Shown piece by piece: positions 5,019-13,274 of a DNA stretch of 64,000 nt. The notes below the pieces were generated by a model that saw only the letters and a list, made by a program, of their open reading frames with translations, ran no database searches and had not been told where the DNA came from. The DNA lies in assembly GCA_937934135.1 (NCBI GenBank), contig CALHAW010000023.1, forward strand, positions 1-64,000, in the 5' to 3' direction. Each line of letters begins with the position of its first letter. Positions within the stretch are counted from its first letter, which is position 1. Origin of the DNA: an uncultured Alphaproteobacteria bacterium (GTDB lineage: Bacteria; Pseudomonadota; Alphaproteobacteria; Micavibrionales; Micavibrionaceae). A program made the translations under genes and the position numbers.

Positions 5019-7790
5019 ATGACACAAAAAGATGAAATCTACTTGATTGATGGCTCTGGCTATATTTTTCGGGCCTATTACGCGATGGCCTATAGCGGCG
5101 GCAGTTCAATGACTAACCCTGAAGGTGTGCCGATTGGCGCGGTTTATGGCTTTACCAACATGTTGCTTAAGCTTATTAACGAGCATTCTCACGCCGCCAT
5201 TGCTGTGATTTTTGATGCGGGGCGCGATACATTTCGTAATGATATTTACGAAGACTATAAAGCCAACCGTGATGAAACGCCCGAAGATTTGATCCCACAA
5301 TTCCCTATTGTGCGTGAAGCTACTGAAGCGCTGGGCTTACCTGCGGTTGAACTGGCAGGATATGAAGCTGATGATCTGATTGCGACCTATGCCAAGCAAG
5401 CGAGTGCGCAAGGGTTAAAGGTGCGTATTGTGTCTTCTGATAAAGATTTGATGCAGTTAGTCGATGATAATATTCATATGTTTGATCCGATGAAAAACAA
5501 GCGGATTGATGCGAAGGGCGTGGAAGAAAAATTTGGTGTCACGCCCGATAAAGTCATTGATGTGCAAGCACTGGCGGGGGATAGCGCGGATAACGTACCA
5601 GGTGTTCCAGGGATTGGTATTAAAACAGCGGCGCTTTTAATTAATGAATATGGTGATCTTGAAACACTTCTTAACCGTGCCGGTGAAATTAAACAAAATA
5701 AACGCCGTGAAAAATTAATTGAGAATGCAGAGCTTGCCCGTATTTCTTATCAGCTTGTAACGCTGGCGACGGATGCGCCTGTTCCTGTGCCGTTAGAAAC
5801 TTTTATTAAACACGACCCTGATTTACCAAACTTAAAGGCGTTTTTGGAAAAGCAGGGGTTTAAATCATTATTGGCCCGTATGGGTGGTAAAATATCAAAT
5901 GATGTGCCTGCTGTTCCCGCGTCCACACCCGCGGAAGACACAACGCCGCCTATTAAAGACAATAAATATACCCTGATCACGGATATCAATACGCTGCAAA
6001 CATGGATTAATGCGGCCTATAAAACGGGTATATTGGCCATTGATACAGAAACAACAAGTCTAACGCCTGCTATTGCCACGCTGGTGGGTGTTTCTATTTG
6101 CTCAACCATTGGGAAGGCGGCCTATATTCCGCTTGCTCATGTTCCTGAAGAAGTAGATCTTTTGGGTGAAAGCAAGGGTGACCTAACGCAGATTGACTTT
6201 GATGAAGCAATGGCGGCGCTTAAACCTATTTTGGAAGATGCCTCTATTTTAAAAATTGGGCAGAATATAAAATATGATTGGCAGATGTTTGCCAAGCACG
6301 GCATTCACATGACGCCATGTGATGACACAATGCTAATTTCTTATACCGTTGATGGCACCAGCCATTCAAATTCAATGGATGGTTTATCAGACTTATATTT
6401 AGATCATAAATCAATTAAATATGCCGATGTGGCGGGTAAAGGCAAAAACCAAGTTACCTTTGATAAGGTAGATTTAGATAAGGCACTGGATTATGCCGCC
6501 GAAGATGCGGATGTTACCCATCGGTTGCACCATATGTTTAAGCCGCGCGTTGCGCACGAAAAAATGGCGTGTGTCTATGAAGATATTGAACGCCCGCTTA
6601 TCCCTGTGATTGGACAGATGGAATTACACGGTATTAAGGTTGACCCAATTATTTTAAAAAAAATGAGCGCTGATTTTGAAGGGAAAATTAAAACCCTTGA
6701 AAAAGAAATTCAAACTGAAGCGGGAACAGAGTTTAATGTAGGCTCTCCCAAACAAATTGGAGAGATTTTATTTGATCAAATGGGTCTTGAAGGTGGTAAA
6801 AAAACCAAAACAGGGCAATGGTCTACGGATGTGGGGACGTTGGAAAAGCTTTCTGTACAAGGGCACGAAATTGTTACTAATATTTTGGAATGGCGCGGCC
6901 TGTCAAAATTAAAATCAACTTATACAGACGCTCTACAGGAACAAATTAACCCTGAAACGGGGCGCGTACATACTTCATTTAGCATGGCGGGAACATCGAC
7001 AGGGCGGCTGGCCTCTAGTGATCCGAATCTACAAAATATTCCCATCCGTACGGAAGAAGGGCGTAAGATACGTACTGCTTTTATTGCCGAAGAAGGACAT
7101 ACTTTGTTGGCGGTTGATTATTCCCAAGTGGAATTGCGACTATGCGCGGAAATGGCCAATGTGCAGGCCTTAAAACAAGCCTTTAAGGATGATGTAGACA
7201 TTCATGCACTTACGGCCTCCCAAGTTTTTGGCGTGCCGCTGGATCAAGTAGATGGTGATCTACGCCGTCAGGCAAAGGCCGTTAATTTTGGAATTATCTA
7301 TGGCATTTCTGGTTGGGGTCTGGCCAAACAATTAGATTGTGATCCAGGTGAAGCACATACATTCATCCGTAAATATCTTGATACCTTCCACGAAATTGAA
7401 ACCTTTATGGAAGAACAAAAAGAATTTGCGCGTAAACATGAATATGTTCAAACGCTGTTTGGTCGTAAATGTTTTACGCCAAATATCAACGCGAAAATGC
7501 AGAATGTTAAAATGGGCGCAGAGCGCGCCGCGATTAATGCCCCCCTTCAAGGGACCGCCGCAGACATCATGAAAATGGCCATGATCAAAATGCCGGGCGC
7601 GTTAAAGGGTGCAAATTTAAATGCCAAAATGCTGCTTCAGGTGCATGATGAATTAATATTCGAAGTGCCGAACAGCGAGCTTGAAGAAACCTCATCTTTG
7701 GTAAAATCTATCATGGAAAATGTAGTCAGCCTTGATGTGCCGTTAATAGCCGAAGCAGGCTATGGCCAAAGCTGGGCCGAGGCGCATTGA
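5019..7790 (+). CDS. polA: DNA polymerase I
   Basis: This 923-residue protein is full length for PolA and acts in Okazaki fragment processing and repair synthesis. The 5'-3' exonuclease domain (about 5-290) has YLIDGSGYIFRAYYA, ADDLIATYA and the helix-hairpin-helix GVPGIGIKTAALL. The 3'-5' exonuclease domain begins at about 320 and keeps the DTETTS motif at about 342, so proofreading may be functional. The polymerase domain has motif A DYSQVELR (about 696), motif B RRQAKAVNFGIIYGIS (about 748) and motif C VHDELIFEV (about 873). It follows rlmB by 9 bases and is probably cotranscribed. Confidence 0.97.
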   Translation: MTQKDEIYLIDGSGYIFRAYYAMAYSGGSSMTNPEGVPIGAVYGFTNMLLKLINEHSHAAIAVIFDAGRDTFRNDIYEDYKANRDETPEDLIPQFPIVREATEALGLPAVELAGYEADDLIATYAKQASAQGLKVRIVSSDKDLMQLVDDNIHMFDPMKNKRIDAKGVEEKFGVTPDKVIDVQALAGDSADNVPGVPGIGIKTAALLINEYGDLETLLNRAGEIKQNKRREKLIENAELARISYQLVTLATDAPVPVPLETFIKHDPDLPNLKAFLEKQGFKSLLARMGGKISNDVPAVPASTPAEDTTPPIKDNKYTLITDINTLQTWINAAYKTGILAIDTETTSLTPAIATLVGVSICSTIGKAAYIPLAHVPEEVDLLGESKGDLTQIDFDEAMAALKPILEDASILKIGQNIKYDWQMFAKHGIHMTPCDDTMLISYTVDGTSHSNSMDGLSDLYLDHKSIKYADVAGKGKNQVTFDKVDLDKALDYAAEDADVTHRLHHMFKPRVAHEKMACVYEDIERPLIPVIGQMELHGIKVDPIILKKMSADFEGKIKTLEKEIQTEAGTEFNVGSPKQIGEILFDQMGLEGGKKTKTGQWSTDVGTLEKLSVQGHEIVTNILEWRGLSKLKSTYTDALQEQINPETGRVHTSFSMAGTSTGRLASSDPNLQNIPIRTEEGRKIRTAFIAEEGHTLLAVDYSQVELRLCAEMANVQALKQAFKDDVDIHALTASQVFGVPLDQVDGDLRRQAKAVNFGIIYGISGWGLAKQLDCDPGEAHTFIRKYLDTFHEIETFMEEQKEFARKHEYVQTLFGRKCFTPNINAKMQNVKMGAERAAINAPLQGTAADIMKMAMIKMPGALKGANLNAKMLLQVHDELIFEVPNSELEETSSLVKSIMENVVSLDVPLIAEAGYGQSWAEAH

Positions 7791-7798
7791 TTTAACAA

Positions 7799-8200
7799 TT
7801 AAGCGGCATTGAGGTCGAGTGCTTTGGGTCTGTCTTTTATTTGAATTTGCTTTGCTTGATTTGCTTGATGTAATTGCTTTGCAATGACATCCATGACATC
7901 AAATCTGGAATTAATCATATTGGTTGCTTTATAACTCCATTTTCCTGCGGCATCACATAACATAATTGTTGCGTCATATGCTGTATCGACGCTCATTTTT
8001 TTCTGCGCTTGCTTTAAAATATCTTTCTTATCTTGCCCATCTGTAAGTTTAATAACGAAGCTATGATTAAGTTTTGGATCACCCATAATCATCAGCGGAT
8101 CATGCGCGGGTGTTTTAAGTAATACATATATTTTTGCGACGATATTTAAATTAATATCATTTACGTTGGCTGCTTTAAATTTTGTTTTAAGATTGATCAT
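7799..8200 (-). CDS. Hypothetical protein, 133 aa
   Basis: I do not recognise this family. The protein is soluble, with no signal peptide. It starts MINLKTKFKAANVNDINLNIVAKIYVLLKTPAHDP and has a mid part SVDTAYDATIMLCDAAGKWSYKATNMINSRFDVMDVIAKQLHQANQAKQIQIKD that may be a small alpha/beta fold with a C-terminal helix. It is convergent with polA (8 bases between stops) and lies 72 bases downstream of nothing else on its strand, so it is probably monocistronic. The codon pattern and complete frame support a real gene. Confidence 0.6.
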   Translation of the reverse strand: MINLKTKFKAANVNDINLNIVAKIYVLLKTPAHDPLMIMGDPKLNHSFVIKLTDGQDKKDILKQAQKKMSVDTAYDATIMLCDAAGKWSYKATNMINSRFDVMDVIAKQLHQANQAKQIQIKDRPKALDLNAA

Positions 8201-8272
8201 TACACACTCTGTTATTATTACCTGATGCAGTTCATAATAAGTTAGAAATGTGATGTCAACGGATAAAATATC

Positions 8273-8989
8273 CTAAATTTTATAATCCCCAGCGGCGATG
8301 ATTTTACCGTTTTTCTTATCCTGTGCCACAATGGCAAAACCGGCACTGCTGGAGGAAATTAAGGGAAAAACCGCCCGTTGCATAACGCCGCCCTTCCACT
8401 CTCCAAGGGGAAGAAAATGCCTGACGACGTTATAATGGGTTACAGATTTGCCACGTTTACTCACGGTGTGAGGCTTATCATAAACGGCCAGCCATAAATC
8501 GGCGGCGCTGCTCATATTAACTTGTGGCATGATGAAATCAAAAACACCGCTGCCTTTTGACTGGATTAAAATGTTTTGCACGCGCTCTGATCGGCCTTTT
8601 ACGATACTGGCGGTGACGGCGTCGCGTTCATATCCAATCTCACTCATATGACCATTAATCATCATGTGTGGGGTGAAGTGCGATTTGCGCTTAATTTGTT
8701 TGATATACTTTGTTTGACGATCCGTACAAAATTTCTTGCCGAGCATATCACCTTTCACTCCAAAATAATCAACATGACAAGACAGTGCAATGACGCCCTC
8801 TGTTTTGGCAAGGTCTTGCATATACGCATCTGCTGGTGGACAAGCGGGGCATCCTTGGGAAGAAAAAAGCTCAACCAATACAGGTGATGCTTCGGTTTGA
8901 AGCGGCGCAGAGAAATCTTGCCCAAAAATTGGCGTGGCCATAGGAAAGGAAAATAACAATATGAATAAAACAAAGATATAATTTTTCAT
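8273..8989 (-). CDS. DUF1223 (thioredoxin-like fold) secreted protein
   Basis: A signal peptide (NYIFVLFILLFSFPMATPIFGQ) points to export. The mature part begins SPVLVELFSSQGCPACPPADAYMQDLAK, the DUF1223 hallmark, with a CPAC redox-type motif at about residues 47-50. It continues with ALSCHVDYFGVKGDMLGKKFCTDRQTKYI and HFTPHMMINGHMSEIGYERDAV. The family adopts a thioredoxin-like fold and is common in alphaproteobacteria, but its function is not defined to my knowledge. It is divergently arranged with gpt (56 bases between starts). Confidence 0.85.
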   Translation of the reverse strand: MKNYIFVLFILLFSFPMATPIFGQDFSAPLQTEASPVLVELFSSQGCPACPPADAYMQDLAKTEGVIALSCHVDYFGVKGDMLGKKFCTDRQTKYIKQIKRKSHFTPHMMINGHMSEIGYERDAVTASIVKGRSERVQNILIQSKGSGVFDFIMPQVNMSSAADLWLAVYDKPHTVSKRGKSVTHYNVVRHFLPLGEWKGGVMQRAVFPLISSSSAGFAIVAQDKKNGKIIAAGDYKI

Positions 8990-9045
8990 GATCGATACTG
9001 TATAGTAATGTCTTAAAAAAGACTAGTATTGGAAAGAAAAACACC

Positions 9046-9558
9046 ATGGCAAATGCTGATAGTTACACCAAAGATTTTCCTATTTCATGGGAGGAATTAC
9101 ACCGTAATGCCAAAGCTTTGGCATGGAAGCTCCTTGATAAAGGCCCCCTTGAAGGCGGTAAATGGAAGGGGATCGTGGCGATCACCCGTGGCGGCATGGT
9201 ACCTGCCTGTATTATCGCGCGGGAACTTGAGATCCTAACGCTTGAGACATTTTGCATTACGAGTTATGAGCATAAAGACCAATCAGAAACCAAAATCCTC
9301 AAAAAACCAGAAACGGTTGCCAAGGATGGTAAAGGTGACGGTGAGGGCTGGCTTGTGATTGATGATTTGGTGGATACTGGTAAAACATTTGAATTGGCGC
9401 GGGATATATATCCCAAGGCGCATTATGCGTGTATCTACACCAAACCAAAGGGCGAAAAACAAACAGATACGTTTGTTACTGCTTTTTCCCAAAACACATG
9501 GGTTCATTTTCCTTGGGATTTAGAAAATCAATATGCAACGCCATTGGCGTTGAAATAA
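9046..9558 (+). CDS. gpt: Xanthine (-guanine) phosphoribosyltransferase
   Basis: It transfers phosphoribosyl from PRPP to xanthine/guanine in purine salvage. The type I PRTase fold is clear: GIVAITRGGMVPACIIARELEI at about 45-65 and the PRPP-binding motif WLVIDDLVDTGKTFELARDIYPKAHYACIYTKP at about 100-135. The C-terminal WVHFPWD, typical of Gpt, is present. Length 170 is close to the 152 residues of E. coli Gpt plus a short insertion (ILKKPETVAKDGKGDGEG). I choose the ATG at 9046. The overlapping ORF at 9029 is another frame. Confidence 0.92.
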   Translation: MANADSYTKDFPISWEELHRNAKALAWKLLDKGPLEGGKWKGIVAITRGGMVPACIIARELEILTLETFCITSYEHKDQSETKILKKPETVAKDGKGDGEGWLVIDDLVDTGKTFELARDIYPKAHYACIYTKPKGEKQTDTFVTAFSQNTWVHFPWDLENQYATPLALK

Positions 9559-10521
9559 TTACCCTAAGGCGGCGTGAAATTTTCCTGTTTTGTTCAAACG
9601 ACCGATACGTTCCCCACGTTGTAATGTGATCTCACTTAATGACTCAGATGGAATATTCCTGCCGTATTCATTCATAAGGTGAACAAGCTTAGTATTAAAC
9701 TCATATGGAGTTTTTTGAAGATTTTTTTGTAAATCAATAAAGTCTAAGTTCCCAATAAGGTGCCTAGAAATAAACAGGGCATCTGCGTCAATATCACCGG
9801 AAATATGAAGCCCTTTTAATTTTTCTCTAAGGTTGAAAAGGCCGTTCTTAAAATTGCTATCATTGGTGTTTATTATTTTTAAAAAATGTGAAGAAGATAC
9901 TTTACCTCCATCTTTTGCCAATGCGATATATGCGCGCGCTATATTCATTTCCATGTTTGATAATGTGGCGCCATTGCCCCAAAAACTGAAGGTTTTGTTG
10001 TTTAAATCAAGTTGAATAGGACCATAATTAATTATCTCTCGGTGCGAAATACCATTGTTCTTTGATTTATTTAAGTTTGAATTTTGTATCAGCAATGATT
10101 TTTTAAAGCTTTCTAAATTTTCTAATCTTCCTAATTCGATAGTTGGTTTTGTTCTAATTCGACTAAGGCTTGAAAGATTTAAATCAGCATCGTTTTTCTG
10201 AAGAATGTCTGCAAACTGCTTGTTAAAATGGAATGGTCGTTTTTCTAATCTTTTTTCTATTTCTTGGTAATCCAAATTCCCTCTCAAAATATCTGTAAGA
10301 ATGAAAGAACTGGCAGTAACGTCATCAATAATTTTTATATTCTCTAGCTTTTTCCTAAACTTTGAAAACTGGGCGTTAAAACAATTTTCAGTTTTAATGC
10401 CCAATAGTTCCATGAGGGTTTTTTTAGAAAAATAAGCAGATGGGCTTCCAATAAATATGATCGATAAATTAATTTGGGTTGGAGTGAGTTTTACAGCGCC
10501 AAATCTATCGACACAAAACAT
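9559..10521 (-). CDS. Tandem winged-helix-like protein of unknown role, at least 320 aa
   Basis: The protein is two diverged copies of one unit of about 135 residues. Each unit has an OmpR/PhoB-like winged-helix pattern (LSNMEMNIARAYIALAKDGGKVSSSHFL then NLREKLKG), followed by GNLDFIDLQKNLQKTPYEFNTKL in one copy and GNLDYQEIEKRLEKRPFHFNKQF in the other. Both end with SLSRI/SLSEI. I know no named family with this layout. The first ATG at 10521 cuts into the first unit: the same frame stays open upstream and encodes HKYGAVSIDRQAG, which aligns with INYGPIQLDLNNK of unit two, but contains no ATG, GTG or TTG. The true start may be a rare codon such as ATT, or the gene may have lost its start. It is more AT-rich than its neighbours. 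A DNA-binding role is inferred. Confidence 0.65.
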   Translation of the reverse strand: MFCVDRFGAVKLTPTQINLSIIFIGSPSAYFSKKTLMELLGIKTENCFNAQFSKFRKKLENIKIIDDVTASSFILTDILRGNLDYQEIEKRLEKRPFHFNKQFADILQKNDADLNLSSLSRIRTKPTIELGRLENLESFKKSLLIQNSNLNKSKNNGISHREIINYGPIQLDLNNKTFSFWGNGATLSNMEMNIARAYIALAKDGGKVSSSHFLKIINTNDSNFKNGLFNLREKLKGLHISGDIDADALFISRHLIGNLDFIDLQKNLQKTPYEFNTKLVHLMNEYGRNIPSESLSEITLQRGERIGRLNKTGKFHAALG

Positions 10522-10623
10522 CCCAGCCTGCCTGTCAATGCTGACCGCTCCGTACTTATGCGCGTTAAAATTAGATGTGGTGCTGATAATGGCCTCTTCA
10601 GTATTTTTTATTTTAAGTAAGGT

Positions 10624-10652
10624 AAATTAAAATATGATTTGTATTATGTCAA
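10624..10652 (-). promoter_or_regulatory. Promoter of the tandem winged-helix gene
   Basis: The minus strand has a perfect TTGACA (10647-10652), a 17-base spacer and TAATTT (10624-10629). Transcription from here would begin near 10617, about 95 bases before the first ATG at 10521, leaving room for the longer N-terminus suggested by the internal repeat. Confidence 0.6.
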
Positions 10653-10671
10653 TATAGATCATATTTTCCGC

Positions 10672-10701
10672 TTGATTTATTGGCGCTAAACCCGTTATAA
10701 C
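10672..10701 (+). promoter_or_regulatory. Possible promoter of rpmI-rplT
   Basis: TTGATT (10672-10677) and TATAAC (10696-10701) are separated by 18 bases. The start would be near 10708, giving a leader of about 90 bases before rpmI. In other bacteria this operon is autoregulated by L20 binding to the leader, but I did not find a clear L20 site here. Confidence 0.45.
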
Positions 10702-10798
10702 CCCTTTACCGATGGACATTCTGGCGATATTTGGCTGCCTCGATTGTCTAAATTTTAACAAAAACCTCAATATTTACGGGGCTTTGAAGGAGATAGAA

Positions 10799-11083
10799 AT
10801 GCCGAAATTAAAGACGAAAAGTTCTGTCAAAAAGCGTTTCCGCGTGACAGGAAAAGGGAAAATTAAGTCCGGACAGGCCTTTACTTCCCACATGATGCAA
10901 AACAAACCAAAATCAATGAAGCGTAAAGCAAACCGTACAACCACAATGTGTGATGCGGATGCCAAGATCGTTCTCACAAACTGGATGCCCTATAGCCGTA
11001 AAAATAAAGGCGGCCCGTATGATGCAACCAAAGACCCAGCGAGCGCGCAATATATCGCCCCTGAAAAGAAGGAGACTAAATAA
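10799..11083 (+). CDS. rpmI: 50S ribosomal protein L35 with C-terminal extension
   Basis: L35 is a small rRNA-binding protein of the large subunit. I start at the ATG at 10799, after GAAGGAGATAG, not at the longer track ORF at 10712. The core is typical: [66 protein letters not shown]. The usual family length is about 65 residues; here 94 residues are encoded, the last 26 or so ([28 protein letters not shown]) forming an extension. The stop codon overlaps the rplT start by one base, and the rplT Shine-Dalgarno lies inside the extension. The infC gene that often precedes rpmI is absent here. Confidence 0.93.
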   Translation: MPKLKTKSSVKKRFRVTGKGKIKSGQAFTSHMMQNKPKSMKRKANRTTTMCDADAKIVLTNWMPYSRKNKGGPYDATKDPASAQYIAPEKKETK

Positions 11084-11448
11084 TGGCACGTGTAACCGGA
11101 GGAAAGGCGTCACATGCACGCCACGCAAAAGTAATTAAAAAAGCGAAGGGTTATTATGGCCGTCGTAAGAATTGTTACCGTACTGCGGTGCAGGCTGTTG
11201 AAAAAGCAGGTCAATATGCCTATATCGGGCGTAAGCAAAAGAAACGTAATTTCCGCGCTTTATGGATTCAACGTATTAATGCTGCGGCGCGTTTGAACGG
11301 TATGACTTATTCTAAATTCATGAACGGCCTTAAATTGGCAGAAATTGAGTTAGACCGTAAAGTATTGGCTGATATTGCTGTTCGTGATGAAGCGGCCTTT
11401 GCTGCGATTGCGAAACAAGTAGAAACAGCGCTTGCGAAAGCAGCTTAA
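11083..11448 (+). CDS. rplT: 50S ribosomal protein L20
   Basis: L20 binds 23S rRNA early in large-subunit assembly and in many bacteria represses its own operon. The sequence is typical in length (121) and content: [70 protein letters not shown]. The basic N-terminal extension and the globular C-terminal half (about 60-120) are both present. The start shares one base with the rpmI stop and follows AAGGAG, so the two are translationally coupled. Confidence 0.97.
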   Translation: MARVTGGKASHARHAKVIKKAKGYYGRRKNCYRTAVQAVEKAGQYAYIGRKQKKRNFRALWIQRINAAARLNGMTYSKFMNGLKLAEIELDRKVLADIAVRDEAAFAAIAKQVETALAKAA

Positions 11449-11473
11449 GTAAGCTTATAAAATACAGAATTTT

Positions 11474-11510
11474 AAAAAAGCCCTTTCTTGTAATAAGAAT
11501 GGGCTTTTTT
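11474..11510 (+). terminator. Intrinsic terminator after rplT
   Basis: AAAAAAGCCC pairs with GGGCTTTTTT, with an inner TTCTT/AAGAA stem and a short loop. It begins about 26 bases after the rplT stop and ends in a T-run. It separates rpmI-rplT from pheS, and the symmetry means it could act in both directions. Confidence 0.88.
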
Positions 11511-11548
11511 AGTTCAATAAGACAAAATAATGGTTTAAAACGATATTT

Positions 11549-12631
11549 ATGAATATTGCAGATTTAAAGACAGAATTAACAGGCATGGTCGAAGCGGCCA
11601 ATGACCTTGATACCCTCGAAGCGACCCGCGTACAGGCGTTGGGTAAAAAAGGTAAGATTACGGGTTTGATGAAAACGCTGGGCGGTATGGATCCAGAAGA
11701 ACGCAAAACCACGGGCGCTGCGCTTAATCTTCTTAAAGATGAAATTGCCGCGCTTATTGCCTCTCAAGAACGGGCGCTTAAAAAACAAGCGCTGGAACAA
11801 CGCCTTGCAACAGAGACAATCGATGTCTCCCTTCCTATTCGTCCCGAAGCCCACGGTACAATCCACCCGATTAGCCAGACTATGGAAGAATTGGGCGCTA
11901 TTTTCGGTTCAATGGGATTTCAAATTGCTGAAGGGCCAGATATTGAAGATGATTGGCATAATTTCACGGCGCTGAACTTTCCACCGGGTCACCCTGCGCG
12001 TGAAATGCATGACACATTCTATTTGCCTGATGACCCAGAGGAACAAGGCGAAGCCGCTAAAAAACTTCTGCGTACGCATACATCCACGGTGCAAATCCGC
12101 GCAATGCAAGAAAGTGGCGCACCTATTAAGGTTATTGTAATGGGGCGGACCTATCGTTCAGATTATGATATCACGCACACCCCCATGTTCCATCAATGTG
12201 AGGGGCTTTATATTGATAAGAATGTGAATATGGGCCACCTTAAAGGATGCTTAATGGATTTTGCGCGTGCTTATTTTGAAGTTGATGATTTGCCTGTTCA
12301 ATTCCGTCCCAGCTTTTTCCCCTTTACAGAGCCAAGCGCCGAGGTTGATATTGGCTGTTCCCGCAAAGAGGGCGGTTTAAAAATTGGTGCTGGTGATGAT
12401 TGGCTTGAAATTTTAGGGTGCGGCATGGTGCATTCAAATGTGATAAAAAATTGTGGTCTTGATCCTGATGAATATCAGGGGTTTGCCTTTGGTTTGGGGA
12501 TTGAGCGGATTGCGATGCTTAAATACGGTATTCCGGATTTACGTACATTCTTTGAAAGTGATGTACGCTGGCTTGAACATTATGGCTTTGATCCATTGGA
12601 TCGTCCGAACAGAGCAACGGGAAGTAAGTAA
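11549..12631 (+). CDS. pheS: Phenylalanyl-tRNA synthetase alpha subunit
   Basis: This is the catalytic subunit of the alpha2beta2 enzyme that charges tRNA-Phe. The N-terminal coiled-coil arm (about 1-95) has the [21 protein letters not shown] motif. The class II catalytic core has motif 2 ([24 protein letters not shown]) and motif 3 ([22 protein letters not shown] near 315). Length 360 is normal. The gene ends by overlapping the start of a small secreted peptide (TAATG), which sits with a GNAT gene between pheS and pheT. Confidence 0.97.
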   Translation: MNIADLKTELTGMVEAANDLDTLEATRVQALGKKGKITGLMKTLGGMDPEERKTTGAALNLLKDEIAALIASQERALKKQALEQRLATETIDVSLPIRPEAHGTIHPISQTMEELGAIFGSMGFQIAEGPDIEDDWHNFTALNFPPGHPAREMHDTFYLPDDPEEQGEAAKKLLRTHTSTVQIRAMQESGAPIKVIVMGRTYRSDYDITHTPMFHQCEGLYIDKNVNMGHLKGCLMDFARAYFEVDDLPVQFRPSFFPFTEPSAEVDIGCSRKEGGLKIGAGDDWLEILGCGMVHSNVIKNCGLDPDEYQGFAFGLGIERIAMLKYGIPDLRTFFESDVRWLEHYGFDPLDRPNRATGSK

Positions 12632-12828
12632 TGCAATCTGTATGGATAGCAGGAATGTTATCGGCGTTTTTAAGCGTATCTACAGCATGGGCGCAAGACC
12701 TAACCCCTAATCAATCAATTTCGTCCCAAAACAATCAATTCAATATACCAAAAGGTGAACCTCCTTTACCCAAAGCTCCTAATGCGTGCTACCCCCCTGA
12801 ATCTAAACCTGAACCCTTAGTTGGATAG
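12631..12828 (+). CDS. Small secreted peptide between pheS and pheT, 65 aa
   Basis: The ORF starts with a one-base overlap of the pheS stop. A signal peptide is plain: [21 protein letters not shown], probable cleavage after AWA. The mature peptide of about 44 residues is rich in Gln, Asn and Pro (QDLTPNQSISSQNNQFNIPKGEPPLPKAPNACYPPESKPEPLVG), with a single Cys. The stop overlaps the next start by one base. I do not recognise it. The tight coupling on both sides supports real translation. The lack of a lipobox suggests a free periplasmic or secreted peptide. Confidence 0.6.
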   Translation: MQSVWIAGMLSAFLSVSTAWAQDLTPNQSISSQNNQFNIPKGEPPLPKAPNACYPPESKPEPLVG

Positions 12829-13262
12829 TGATGATTCTTCGCCCAATAGAACGTCAAGATTACGACCAATGGCGGCCGCTTTGGCAGGAAAATTGTCTGC
12901 ATCAAATTACAGATGATGTGACGGCGGAAACATGGCGTCGGCTGACCAATCCAAAAGAAAATGTCTATGGGTTGGGGGTGTTTGATGATCAAGGAAACTT
13001 GCTAGGCTTTCTACATTACATTCTTCATCCGACAACGGGATTTAAGGAGCCAGCTTGTTATATGCAGGATCTTTTCATTGATGAGCAATACCGCCGTCAG
13101 GGCTTGGCGCGGCGACTCGTCTGGGAATTGAATGAAATGGGTAAGGCAGCGCAATGGGCGCGCATTTATTGGTTTGCTGATAATAAAGACGCCGCCGTTC
13201 AGAATTTATATAAAAACCTTGGAATCCGCATGGATTTCACGCTATTTATGTTACCGACATAA
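12828..13262 (+). CDS. GNAT-family N-acetyltransferase, 144 aa
   Basis: GNAT enzymes move an acetyl group from acetyl-CoA to an amine. The fold is visible: ILRPIERQDYDQWRPLWQENC at the N-terminus, a central sheet with YGLGVFDDQGNLLGFLHYILHP, then CYMQDLFIDEQYRRQGLARRLVWELNEMGKAAQ with the acetyl-CoA-binding RRQGLARRL at about 86-94. It ends with ARIYWFADNKDAAVQNLYKNLGIRMDFTLFML, typical of the diamine/amino acid acetyltransferase-like group. The start is GTG at 12828 (overlapping the preceding stop) or ATG at 12831. The substrate is unknown. Its place inside pheS-pheT is unusual and may be passive. Confidence 0.85.
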   Translation: MMILRPIERQDYDQWRPLWQENCLHQITDDVTAETWRRLTNPKENVYGLGVFDDQGNLLGFLHYILHPTTGFKEPACYMQDLFIDEQYRRQGLARRLVWELNEMGKAAQWARIYWFADNKDAAVQNLYKNLGIRMDFTLFMLPT

Positions 13263-13274
13263 GGAACTAAAAAC

